DNA from: CAXBNB01 sp040222275
GTDB lineage: Bacteria > Bacteroidota > Bacteroidia > Cytophagales > Cyclobacteriaceae
Reading direction: 5' to 3'
NCBI GenBank assembly: GCA_040222275.1
Contig: JAVKDJ010000036.1
Coordinates: 68,174 to 132,173 of the forward strand
DNA: 64,000 nt
Shown here: positions 8,531 through 16,291 of the stretch, one piece after another
Layout: the number at the start of each line of letters is the position of its first letter
How positions within the stretch are numbered: the first letter of the stretch is position 1
Notes under the pieces: generated by a model
The model's input: the letters and a program-made list of their open reading frames with translations, nothing else
What the model was told of the DNA's origin: nothing
Databases searched by the model: none
Position numbers and translations under genes: made by a program

Positions 8531-8690
8531 ATCACAACATGGCGAATTACGAATCCCAATAGGTTATCAATCTTCAATTATCTTAGATTTCCTATTCAAT
8601 AAACTTTTACAGTCTCCTTTTAAAGACAACCCTTGGAGAATTGTTTCTGTCTTTGTGTTGGTTGTACTTGTGACACCCAAAATTTATAGC
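8531..8690 (+). repeat. Intergenic repeat, copy C
   Basis: Third copy, following the 143-residue gene. It opens with GATCACAACAT (8531-8541), the reverse complement of ATGTTGTGATC at the end of copy B. The core CTTAGATTTCCTATTCA (8582-8598), AACCCTTGGAGAATTGTTTC and TTTATAG aligns well with copy B. The remaining bases up to 8851 hold no gene; they include CCCC-rich tandem-like text (GTTCCCCCATTTGTTCCCCC) before the next start. Confidence 0.6.
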
Positions 8691-8851
8691 AGACAATGCC
8701 TACAACAGCAACCCCATATTTTCGCAATACTATGTGAAAAAAGTAGGCGAATGAAGCAAAATAATTCCCTGTTCCCCCATTTGTTCCCCCAATTGCACCC
8801 CATATAGGTAGTATTTTAGCATTCAATTGTATAAAACATTATGATATAGAT

Positions 8852-10246
8852 ATGAATTCAAGCAGAAGAGATTTTTTGAGAAAGACATCCCTGGCTGGTG
8901 CTGGCCTGGCAATGGTGCCGGCCTTTTCCAAGGCAGGAAACCTTACCCCACCCCCTGCAGCCAATGCCCTGTATATGGGAGACTTTGTTGCCCCAAAACT
9001 CGAAACGGTTCGTTGTGCCTTTATAGGTGTGGGAGCCCGCGGATCCGGGCATGCCCACCAGATAGCACAGATAGAAGGCACTGAGGTAGTCGCCATCTGC
9101 GACCTCTACGAAGACTGGGCTAAGCGTTCGGCTGACAAGTGTGTCGAAAATGGCGCAGGCAGGCATAAAAACATCAAATTATACACTAAGGGTGAAAACG
9201 AGTGGAAGAAAATGCTGAAGGAGGAAAAGCCCGATGCAGTTTTCATTTGTACCCCATGGGCCCTGCACGCCCCAATGGCTATAGAAGCAATGAAACAAGG
9301 TGCGCATGCTTTTGTAGAAGTACCCCTGGCATTAACTACAAAAGAAATGTGGGACATAGTGGATACCTCAGAAAAAACACAAAAGCACTGCATGATGATG
9401 GAGAACGTCAACTACGGGCGTGACGAGCTGCTTTACCTGAATATGTGCCGACAAGGAGCAATAGGAGAACTACTGCACGGTGAGGCCGCCTACATACACG
9501 AGCTTCGCGGGCAAATGAATGAGGTAGAACGTGGAACAGGATCGTGGCGTACCTACCACTATGCCAAAAGAGATGGTAACCTCTACCCTACCCATGGCCT
9601 TGGCCCGGTAGCACAATATATGAACCTGGCCAGAGGTGAAGACAATTTCAAACTGATCAATTCCTTTTCATCTCCAGGAAAAGGCAGGAACCTCTATGCG
9701 AAGAAAAACTTTGCGCCCGACCACAAATGGAACAAACTGGACTTTAAGGGCGGGGATATGAATACCTCTATCATCAAAACCACCCTGGGCAGAACCATTA
9801 TGGTGCAATGGGATGAAACAAGCCCTCGTCCATACTCCAGGCACAACCTCATTCAGGGTACCAAAGGCACACTGACTGGCTTCCCTACAAGGGTAGCACT
9901 GGAAGGTGGTGTAGAAGGTGGATCTGACAGCCACCACCAGTGGGCACAAGGCGAAGGATTAGATGCCATCTACGAAAAGTACGAGCACCCGCTCTACAAG
10001 CGACTTGGTGCACTCGCCAAAAAAATGGGAGGCCATGGTGGCATGGACTTCATTATGAGGTACCGCATCATCGAATGCTTGAGAAAGGGAGAGCCTATCG
10101 ACCAAAACGTTTACGAGGGCTGTTTCTGGAGTGCCGTTGGGCCGCTTAGTGAAGCATCAGTGAAACAAAATGGTGCCCCTCAGGAGTTCCCGGATTTCAC
10201 CAGGGGTAAATGGCAAAGTACCAAACAGCTTGATATTATTGCCTAA
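8852..10246 (+). CDS. Gfo/Idh/MocA oxidoreductase, GH109-like (alpha-N-acetylgalactosaminidase family)
   Basis: A 464-residue NAD-dependent family protein with a twin-arginine export signal (SRRDFLRK at residues 4-11 followed by a hydrophobic, Ala-rich run). A Rossmann site, FIGVGARGSGHA, lies at about 57-68. Long stretches match glycoside hydrolase family 109: the TEKTQKHCMMMENVNYGRDE region, GELLHGEAAYIHELRGQM, and the C-terminal KKMGGHGGMDFIM with DQNVYEG. GH109 enzymes use bound NAD to cleave alpha-GalNAc. Tat export with cofactor already bound fits this. It stands alone without other glycan genes, so the substrate remains open. Confidence 0.85.
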   Translation: MNSSRRDFLRKTSLAGAGLAMVPAFSKAGNLTPPPAANALYMGDFVAPKLETVRCAFIGVGARGSGHAHQIAQIEGTEVVAICDLYEDWAKRSADKCVENGAGRHKNIKLYTKGENEWKKMLKEEKPDAVFICTPWALHAPMAIEAMKQGAHAFVEVPLALTTKEMWDIVDTSEKTQKHCMMMENVNYGRDELLYLNMCRQGAIGELLHGEAAYIHELRGQMNEVERGTGSWRTYHYAKRDGNLYPTHGLGPVAQYMNLARGEDNFKLINSFSSPGKGRNLYAKKNFAPDHKWNKLDFKGGDMNTSIIKTTLGRTIMVQWDETSPRPYSRHNLIQGTKGTLTGFPTRVALEGGVEGGSDSHHQWAQGEGLDAIYEKYEHPLYKRLGALAKKMGGHGGMDFIMRYRIIECLRKGEPIDQNVYEGCFWSAVGPLSEASVKQNGAPQEFPDFTRGKWQSTKQLDIIA

Positions 10247-10290
10247 TCCGTTGGGCTAACTCTGCGTAGGACAAACGCCATATATAAGCC

Positions 10291-10328
10291 AAAGCCCTTC
10301 GATTATATGTCGAAGGGCTTTGTTTTTT
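10291..10328 (+). terminator. Rho-independent terminator between convergent genes
   Basis: A perfect 12-bp stem AAAGCCCTTCGA/TCGAAGGGCTTT with loop TTATATG, followed by TGTTTTTTT. It ends the GH109-like gene. The opposing mlaF-like gene stops at 10328, so the T run overlaps its last codons and the hairpin can serve both strands. Confidence 0.85.
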
Positions 10329-11089
10329 TATTCTGTATGATTTTGATGGCGCACTGCCCTCATCAGTTTATTGGCGAAAATAAAATCCTCCAACTCCTTT
10401 ACATTGCAATCAAAAATGTTCTGATTGTTTCCCTCCCACAGCTTGTGGCCCTGATGGATAAACATTACATAGTCACCAATCTCCATTACCGAGTTCATAT
10501 CATGGGTCACCACCACGGTAGTGATGCTCAACTCTTCGGTAATTTCCTTTATCAGGTTGTCAATAACTATTGAAGTCTGGGGATCCAGTCCGGAATTGGG
10601 CTCATCGCAAAATAAATATTTGGAATGGTTTACTATGGCACGGGCAATACCGACCCTTTTTTTCATACCTCCGCTTATTTCCGAAGGCATCTTCTTGTTC
10701 ACGTTTTCCAACCCTACCTTTTCAAGGCATATGTTCACCCTGTCCAGCTTTTCTTCTTTGGACATTTTGGTGAGCACATTTAACGGAAACATCACATTTT
10801 GCTCTACATTTTTTGAGTCGAACAATGCCCCGCCCTGAAAGAGCATCCCAATCTCCCGGCGTACATCTGTTTTCAGTGCCTTATCGCCGGATGTGAAATC
10901 CCGGCCATCGTAGAGTACATGCCCTTCATCTGGCTGCACCAGACCTACTATATTTTTCAGCAATACACTCTTACCAGTACCACTTGCCCCAATGATCAGG
11001 TTCGTCCTGCCCTTTTCGAAAGTACCACTTATATTGTGCAGTATTTGCTTGCCATCAAATGACTTACTGATATTTTGGATCTCGATCAT
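10328..11089 (-). CDS. MlaF-like ABC transporter ATP-binding protein
   Basis: ATPase of an Mla-type lipid transporter. From the chosen start the protein has 253 residues: Walker A GASGTGKS at 34-41, an ABC signature with ISGGMKKRV, and Walker B YLFCDEPNSGLD. Start: an ATG at 11089 overlaps the permease stop in ATGA, which is preferred to a start 16 codons upstream. The family energises movement of phospholipid between outer and inner membranes or uptake of hydrophobic compounds. No MlaD substrate-binding gene follows; the operon ends at the convergent terminator. Confidence 0.92.
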   Translation of the reverse strand: MIEIQNISKSFDGKQILHNISGTFEKGRTNLIIGASGTGKSVLLKNIVGLVQPDEGHVLYDGRDFTSGDKALKTDVRREIGMLFQGGALFDSKNVEQNVMFPLNVLTKMSKEEKLDRVNICLEKVGLENVNKKMPSEISGGMKKRVGIARAIVNHSKYLFCDEPNSGLDPQTSIVIDNLIKEITEELSITTVVVTHDMNSVMEIGDYVMFIHQGHKLWEGNNQNIFDCNVKELEDFIFANKLMRAVRHQNHTE

Positions 11090-11814
11090 AACAACAACTG
11101 GGCTAAGAGGTAATCGGCCAACAAAATAGCGATACAACTGTTGGTGACGGCACTGGTACTGGCTACACCTACTTCCAGGGCCCCTCCTTTGGTGAAAAAT
11201 CCTTTATAGGCGGAAATAGAAGAAACCAGAAAGGCAAACACTACGGACTTGATCAGGGCAAAAGCGATATTGTATTCTATGAATTCGTATCGGATACCAT
11301 AGATATATTCTGTGCCTGTAATTTCCCCAGTCAATGTGCCGGCCAGATAGCCACCATACATCGACAAAAAGGCTGCCAGTACCACCAACATGGGGTACAT
11401 CAACAGCGCTGCAACAATTTTAGGAAGCACCAAATACGAAGTAGAGTTGATCCCCATCACTTCCAGGGCATCAATCTGCTCGGTTATCCTCATGGTGCCC
11501 AATTCACCTGCAATATTAGACCCCACCTTGCCGGCAAACACGATCGCCATTATAGTTGGCGCCAGCTCCAAAATGGTCATATCCCTCACGACCAGTGAAA
11601 TCACATAATTGGGAATGAGCGGGCTGATCAGGTTATAGGCAGTTTGAATGGTTGTAACCGCCCCCATAAATGAAGAGACGATTGCAAAAATGAAAATAGA
11701 ATTCACTCCAATCTTTATAGACTCATCTATCACCAACCGTACGTAAGTGCCGATGGACTCCCTTCTCACAAAGAGTGTGGCGATAAAAATCAGGTATTTT
11801 CCTAGGCTTTTCAA
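11086..11814 (-). CDS. MlaE-like ABC transporter permease
   Basis: A 242-residue inner-membrane permease of the MlaE/YrbE family with five to six hydrophobic segments. The conserved central part ELAPTIMAIVFAGKVGSNIA, GTMRITEQIDALEVMGINS is diagnostic. It is the first gene of a two-gene operon with the ATPase (4-base overlap). The family moves lipids across the inner membrane together with MlaF and an MCE-domain MlaD, which is absent here and must be encoded elsewhere. Confidence 0.93.
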   Translation of the reverse strand: MKSLGKYLIFIATLFVRRESIGTYVRLVIDESIKIGVNSIFIFAIVSSFMGAVTTIQTAYNLISPLIPNYVISLVVRDMTILELAPTIMAIVFAGKVGSNIAGELGTMRITEQIDALEVMGINSTSYLVLPKIVAALLMYPMLVVLAAFLSMYGGYLAGTLTGEITGTEYIYGIRYEFIEYNIAFALIKSVVFAFLVSSISAYKGFFTKGGALEVGVASTSAVTNSCIAILLADYLLAQLLL

Positions 11815-11922
11815 AGGTTGATGTTTTGGGCAACAAAATAATAAAGTTCCGGGTCAACGAACAAATTCCGCTTCCGGATTCTTAACGGTTAAAATTTTTC
11901 CAATAATCTCCGGTATGCATTC

Positions 11923-12660
11923 TTATTGGTTTGCAAATACCTTCTTGAGCAAATCCGTAGTTCGTGCCAATGGATCTTTACGGATATTGGCCTCCTCCTT
12001 GGCGATGAGGGTAAACAGGCCATCAATGGCCAATTGCGTTGCATAATCGTCAAGGTCAGGGTTTGCCTTCTGCACAAATGGGATTTTGTTGTATTTATCC
12101 ACCAGGTCACCATAGTATTTCGTGGCATTCACTTCATTGAGCGAGTTTTGCATCACGGGCTTAAACTTACCGGTCAGCTGGTCGCTTGTGGACTTTCTGA
12201 GGTATTCTGTTGCTGAGTTGGGCTCGCCCTTCAATATACTCCAGGCATCTTCTATGGTCATAGAAGTAATGGCACTTACAAATATGGGTTTTGCTTCTTT
12301 TGCAGCAGCCTCTGCTCCACGGTTCAGCGTCATCACAAATTTGTCCACTTCACCACCCAGACCAATGGCCGTGAGCTTATCGGCCACATTCTGGGCATCA
12401 GGGGGAAAAGGTATCTTGATTTGTGGGTTTTTAAAATAGCCATCCAACTGGCTGGCATTGTTAGATCCCTTGGTAATCCCATGCACCAGTGCCTCTTTCA
12501 GTCCGGAAGCTACATCCCCGGAAGTCAGGGGGGTGTCCTCATTCAGGTAGTCTCCCACTGCATCTTGTACTTGCTGTAGTTGCTGGGCTGTACACGAGGT
12601 AATGATTAAGAAACTGAGTATATAAATAGCTACATTTTTCATGGGTTTTCTTTTTTTCAT
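11923..12660 (-). CDS. DUF4197 family lipoprotein
   Basis: About 245 residues. The N-terminus has a hydrophobic run ending in a lipobox (IITSC), so the mature protein is probably lipid-anchored. The body fits DUF4197: GLKEALVHGITKGS, IKIPFPPDAQNVADKL and LDDYATQLAIDGLFTLIAKEE. Two nearby starts are possible, 12660 (MKKRKP) and 12642 (MKNVAI); the longer in-frame extension to 12714 is unlikely. Function of the family is unknown. Its own operon; the mlaE-like gene downstream is about 110 bp away. Confidence 0.85.
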   Translation of the reverse strand: MKKRKPMKNVAIYILSFLIITSCTAQQLQQVQDAVGDYLNEDTPLTSGDVASGLKEALVHGITKGSNNASQLDGYFKNPQIKIPFPPDAQNVADKLTAIGLGGEVDKFVMTLNRGAEAAAKEAKPIFVSAITSMTIEDAWSILKGEPNSATEYLRKSTSDQLTGKFKPVMQNSLNEVNATKYYGDLVDKYNKIPFVQKANPDLDDYATQLAIDGLFTLIAKEEANIRKDPLARTTDLLKKVFANQ

Positions 12661-12852
12661 AAATCTGATTCGAATATAGTGGAAAACAATTCTCTGTTCG
12701 AATAATTGTATCAATCAATGAAAAATCACTCTCAGATTTAATATAAAGGTTCGAGGCTGACATCATTTTTTGTGCAAAAAAGCATTCATTATAAGATATA
12801 AGAAATAAATTCGTCCGCTTGAAAAAAGCCCTTTTCAGGAAAGTTTAAATCA

Positions 12853-14106
12853 ATGAAAATTGAGATGAAGGAAATATTTGCAGAGATCATAACCATAGGG
12901 GACGAAATTTTGTTTGGACAAATCACCGATACAAACAGCCAGTGGATCAGCGCCGAACTGGACAAAATCGGGATAAAAACCAGAAGAAAAACCTCTGTGA
13001 GCGATAAAGAACCTGAAATAGTAGCAGCGTTGAAAGAAGCTGAAGCCAGGGTGGACATTGTTCTGATGACAGGGGGACTGGGCCCAACCAAAGACGACCT
13101 CACCAAAGGGGTGTTGGCTAGGTATTTCAATGTTGGCCTTGAAAGAGACGAGGTAACCTACAATGAAGTCAAAAATTATTTTGAAAAAAGGGGACGCGTA
13201 TTCGACGAACTCAACTGGGGACAAGCCGACATTCCGTCCAATTGTACCCGTGTACAAAACAAATACGGAACAGCTCCAGGTATGTGGTTTGAGGAGAACG
13301 GTACCGTGTATGTGTCAATGCCCGGCGTTCCTTATGAAATGAAAGCCATGATCACTGACACAGTTCTCCAAAAACTGAAGGAAAAATACGCTTTGCCTGC
13401 TATCCATCATAAAATGATCCGAACCGTGGGGATAGGTGAATCCTGGCTGGCCGACAAAATATCGGATTGGGAAGACAACCTGCCCGAACACATGAAACTA
13501 GCCTACTTGCCCGGTATGTGGCAGGTGCGCCTCCGGCTAACAGGTGTAGGCACCAACAAGGAGGAACTTGAAAAAGAAATTGAAGCGGAATTTTCCAAGG
13601 TTTTCCCTATCATAGAACAATATATATTTGGATATGAAAACACAGAACTGGAGGAAGCGGTTGGCTCCCTTCTTTCAGCTAAAAAGCTCACCATTGGGTT
13701 TGCCGAGAGTTGTACAGGCGGGTACATCTCCCATCTGATCACCTCTATTCCCGGCAGTTCACGTTATATGGCTGGCTCTATAGTAGCATACAGCAATGAG
13801 GTGAAAACCAAACAACTTGGAGTCAACCCGGAGACCCTCGAAAAGCACGGGGCAGTCAGTGAGGAAACGGCCATAGAAATGGCCCGGGGAGTGAGAAAAA
13901 AACTCGGAACTGACATAGGTTTTTCATCCACAGGCATAGCCGGGCCCTCTGGCGGCTCAGAAGAAAAACCTGTAGGAACAATCTGGCTCGCATTTTCCAG
14001 CAAGGAAAAGACAAAAACCATAAAATTAAATTTGGGTGGTACCCGCGAACTTAATATAAAATATAGTGCGGTAAATGCCTTGAATTTGATCAGGCTAAGT
14101 TTGTGA
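12853..14106 (+). CDS. cinA: CinA-like competence/damage protein, NMN deamidase
   Basis: A two-domain CinA protein of 417 residues. The N-terminal molybdopterin-binding-like domain (EIITIGDEILFGQITDTN.., MTGGLGPTKDDLTKG) has ADP-ribose pyrophosphatase activity in homologues. The C-terminal PncC domain (IGFAESCTGGYISHLITSIPGSS, then VAYSNEVK and SSTGIAGPSGGSEEKPVGT) deamidates nicotinamide mononucleotide in NAD salvage. Start codons at 12853 and 12865 are both possible. The lipoamide acyltransferase gene follows 69 bp downstream with its own probable promoter. Confidence 0.94.
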   Translation: MKIEMKEIFAEIITIGDEILFGQITDTNSQWISAELDKIGIKTRRKTSVSDKEPEIVAALKEAEARVDIVLMTGGLGPTKDDLTKGVLARYFNVGLERDEVTYNEVKNYFEKRGRVFDELNWGQADIPSNCTRVQNKYGTAPGMWFEENGTVYVSMPGVPYEMKAMITDTVLQKLKEKYALPAIHHKMIRTVGIGESWLADKISDWEDNLPEHMKLAYLPGMWQVRLRLTGVGTNKEELEKEIEAEFSKVFPIIEQYIFGYENTELEEAVGSLLSAKKLTIGFAESCTGGYISHLITSIPGSSRYMAGSIVAYSNEVKTKQLGVNPETLEKHGAVSEETAIEMARGVRKKLGTDIGFSSTGIAGPSGGSEEKPVGTIWLAFSSKEKTKTIKLNLGGTRELNIKYSAVNALNLIRLSL

Positions 14107-14134
14107 ATTATGTGCATAATAGCCCCTAAATCGT

Positions 14135-14142
14135 TAACTTTG
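14135..14142 (+). promoter_or_regulatory. Probable -7 element for the E2 gene
   Basis: TAACTTTG matches the Bacteroidota -7 consensus TAnnTTTG exactly and lies 33 bases upstream of the E2 start codon. No convincing -33 element was picked out, so this is a moderate call. Confidence 0.4.
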
Positions 14143-14175
14143 GGCGAATAAACCCAAAAGCTAAATAGGAAAAAT

Positions 14176-15477
14176 ATGGCTCTAGTTGAAATGGTAATGC
14201 CCAAAATGGGCGAGAGCATTATGGAAGGAACTGTCCTTTCCTGGTTGAAGCAGGTAGGCGACACTATAGAGGAAGACGAATCGGTACTGGAAGTAGCAAC
14301 AGATAAAGTAGATACAGAAGTGCCTTCTATTTATGCAGGGGTCCTGAAAGAAATTTTGGCCCAGGAAGGTGATGTCATCTCTGTAGGTAAGCCCATAGCC
14401 ATCATAGAAACAGATCAGGAAAAAGTGGGGAGCGAACAATTGGTCGATACTGATCCGGAAGAAAATGCCGAAGCTATACTGGAAGACGTGGCTTCAATCA
14501 GTGAATCGTTAAAACCCGAAGCGCCAGCCCCGGTTGTATCGTCCACCACCTCAGATTCCTCACGGTTTTATTCCCCCCTGGTACTGAATATTGCCAAGGA
14601 AGAAAATATTTCAAGGGCAGAGTTGGAAGCCATTCCTGGCACAGGCAGTGAAGGACGCGTAACCAAAAAAGATATGCTTGCCTACGTGAAGGCGCGCAAA
14701 AGTTCCGTACAAACGCCAGAGCTTGCACCATCCAATGGTTCTGCCCCACAGCCGGTAGCTTTCTCGGGCGAGGATGAGATCATCGAAATGGACAGGATGA
14801 GGCGAATGATTGCGGACCGTATGCTCGAATCAAAACGAATCGCACCACACGTGACGTCCTTCGTGGAAGCAGATATGTCTCGTGTTGTGGCCTGGAGAAG
14901 CAAAAACAAGAGGATATTTCAGGAGAGGGAAGGGCAGCCGCTTACTTTTACACCTATTTTTATAGAAGCAGTGGTCAACGCCATCAAGGACTACCCCATG
15001 ATCAATATTTCTGTAGATGGCCACAAAATCATCAAGAAAAAAGCGATCAATATAGGCATGGCTGTAGCATTGCCTTCTGGCAACCTCATCGTGCCTGTAA
15101 TCCACAACGCTGATCAACTGAGCATTAGCGCCATTTCTTTGAAAGTAAACGACCTGGCAAAGAGGGCAAGAAACAACCAACTGACCCCAGACGACCTGTC
15201 AGGAGGCACCTATACCATATCCAATGTAGGATCATTCGGAAATGTGATGGGCACGCCCATATTGGTTCAGCCGCAAGTAGGCATTCTCGCCCTGGGCACC
15301 ATTCAGAAAAAACCTGCCGTCATCGAAACTCCCCAGGGCGACTTTGTAGGGGTACGTCACAAAATGTTTCTTTCTCACTCCTACGACCACAGGGTCGTAG
15401 ATGGTGCATTGGGAGGCATGTTTGTAAGAAGGGTGGCCGATTATTTGGAAAAATTTGACGACACCAGGGCAATTTAA
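14176..15477 (+). CDS. 2-oxoacid dehydrogenase E2 (dihydrolipoamide acyltransferase)
   Basis: A 433-residue E2 core enzyme. Domains in order: lipoyl domain at 1-78 with the lipoylated Lys44 in ATDKVDTE; an Ala/Pro/Glu-rich linker; a peripheral subunit-binding domain at about 130-167 (EGRVTKKDMLAYV); a second linker; and the catalytic domain with HRVVDG, His405 and Asp409. E2 transfers the acyl group from lipoate to CoA in a 2-oxoacid dehydrogenase complex. No E1 or E3 gene lies nearby. The sequence fits the branched-chain or 2-oxoglutarate type as well as pyruvate, so no symbol is assigned. Confidence 0.92.
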   Translation: MALVEMVMPKMGESIMEGTVLSWLKQVGDTIEEDESVLEVATDKVDTEVPSIYAGVLKEILAQEGDVISVGKPIAIIETDQEKVGSEQLVDTDPEENAEAILEDVASISESLKPEAPAPVVSSTTSDSSRFYSPLVLNIAKEENISRAELEAIPGTGSEGRVTKKDMLAYVKARKSSVQTPELAPSNGSAPQPVAFSGEDEIIEMDRMRRMIADRMLESKRIAPHVTSFVEADMSRVVAWRSKNKRIFQEREGQPLTFTPIFIEAVVNAIKDYPMINISVDGHKIIKKKAINIGMAVALPSGNLIVPVIHNADQLSISAISLKVNDLAKRARNNQLTPDDLSGGTYTISNVGSFGNVMGTPILVQPQVGILALGTIQKKPAVIETPQGDFVGVRHKMFLSHSYDHRVVDGALGGMFVRRVADYLEKFDDTRAI

Positions 15478-15540
15478 GGATCAAGCAGATAACCTGTGGG
15501 GTAATTGTATCTTTCCAAGAAAGCTAAATTTAGCAGAACT

Positions 15541-15860
15541 TAACAATTTTCGTTTGTAACCCGGATTGTTCCTGTCCCATCGGCATGTGCTTTGCTACGC
15601 AATGACACACGTCCAGAACAGTCACAAACCTCTAGGAACCACTTTTTAGAAGGAAGGATGTCCATTAGGACTCTACCAACGGCCACTCAAAGCGTCATGT
15701 CGCAATGCAATGCCCGCCAGCCGGCGAGGCTGGGAGACATCTTTGCCGAAACAAAAAACTGCCCAATTGGTAAAGATTCCTTCCTGCCTCGCCGAAGGCG
15801 GGCGCTTTGCTGCGGAATGACTTTCCCGAAACTGGTGCAAACCTTCAAATATTTTTTTAA
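15541..15860. repeat. Mosaic of GC-rich intergenic hairpin repeats
   Basis: The gap after the E2 gene (15478-16291) is over 800 bp and mostly gene-free. This part contains related pieces: CTTTGCTACGCAATGACAC (from about 15590) and CTTTGCTGCGGAATGAC (from about 15806), and two GC-rich hairpin-forming segments, GCCCGCCAGCCGGCGAGGC (from 15712) and CCTGCCTCGCCGAAGGCGGG (from 15783). The latter recurs as CCTGCCTCGCCGGACAGGCG near 55708. Such text is typical of dispersed Bacteroidota intergenic repeats. A 91-codon ORF across it is not protein-like. Confidence 0.5.
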
Positions 15861-15909
15861 AAGCTAAATAAGACTTTTTCTGGATACCCCACAGAAATTC
15901 CGCTTGATC

Positions 15910-16065
15910 CTAACTTAACCTCCTGATCTTTTGGCCCTGGTCATAGAAAAACAAGTACCCTTTTTGAAGGTCAATAGCTAACAACCAACTACAATTAGGA
16001 TAATCTCGTTCATCCGGGCTCTTTGCTAAAGACAAGGATTCTTCCCCATTCCCTATATATAAGAC
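15910..16065 (-). pseudogene. Possible C-terminal gene remnant
   Basis: On the minus strand an open frame encodes a protein-like tail, including CSWLLAIDLQKGYLFFYDQG, ending in a stop at 15910. The apparent upstream part of this frame is merely translated terminator stem, so no real start exists. This looks like the 3' end of a lost gene, though chance coding potential cannot be excluded. Confidence 0.3.
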
Positions 16066-16071
16066 ATTGAG

Positions 16072-16104
16072 AAGCCTGTCCGGAAATCCGGACAGGCTTT
16101 TTTC
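16072..16104 (+). terminator. Strong rho-independent terminator, orphan
   Basis: A perfect 12-bp stem AAGCCTGTCCGG/CCGGACAGGCTT with loop AAAT, followed by TTTTT. It points along the plus strand, yet the nearest upstream plus-strand gene ends about 600 bp earlier. It insulates the amt promoter region (16105-16291, AT-rich). Confidence 0.75.
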
Positions 16105-16291
16105 ATTATTAGCCATTGGAAGCCAATTTTATGGCTCACAACAGCATTTCACCTTATTAATGATAAAAAATTACCCAATATTTATTATTATTGCCAATTA
16201 ATTTGATTTTTTAGTGTAAAATTTATCCTGTTTCACGTAAATATTTATAATTTTTAAAATCATTAGTTAAAAAATAAACCCACTACTCACG

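Noticed and set aside
6934..8690. Classical integron attC sites
   Set aside because: The ends (CACAAC/GTTGTG) do not fit RYYYAAC/GTTRRRY well, the repeats are too long, and no integrase is in the window.
10307..10573. Plus-strand ORF over the mlaF-like gene
   Set aside because: It is the shadow of a clear ABC ATPase on the opposite strand.
15592..15867. 91-codon plus-strand ORF
   Set aside because: It runs through GC-rich intergenic repeats and encodes a Cys/Arg/Pro-rich sequence without protein-like pattern.
15910..16116. 68-codon minus-strand ORF as an intact gene
   Set aside because: Its first codons are the terminator stem read backwards. Only the downstream part looks protein-like, so it is listed as a possible remnant.
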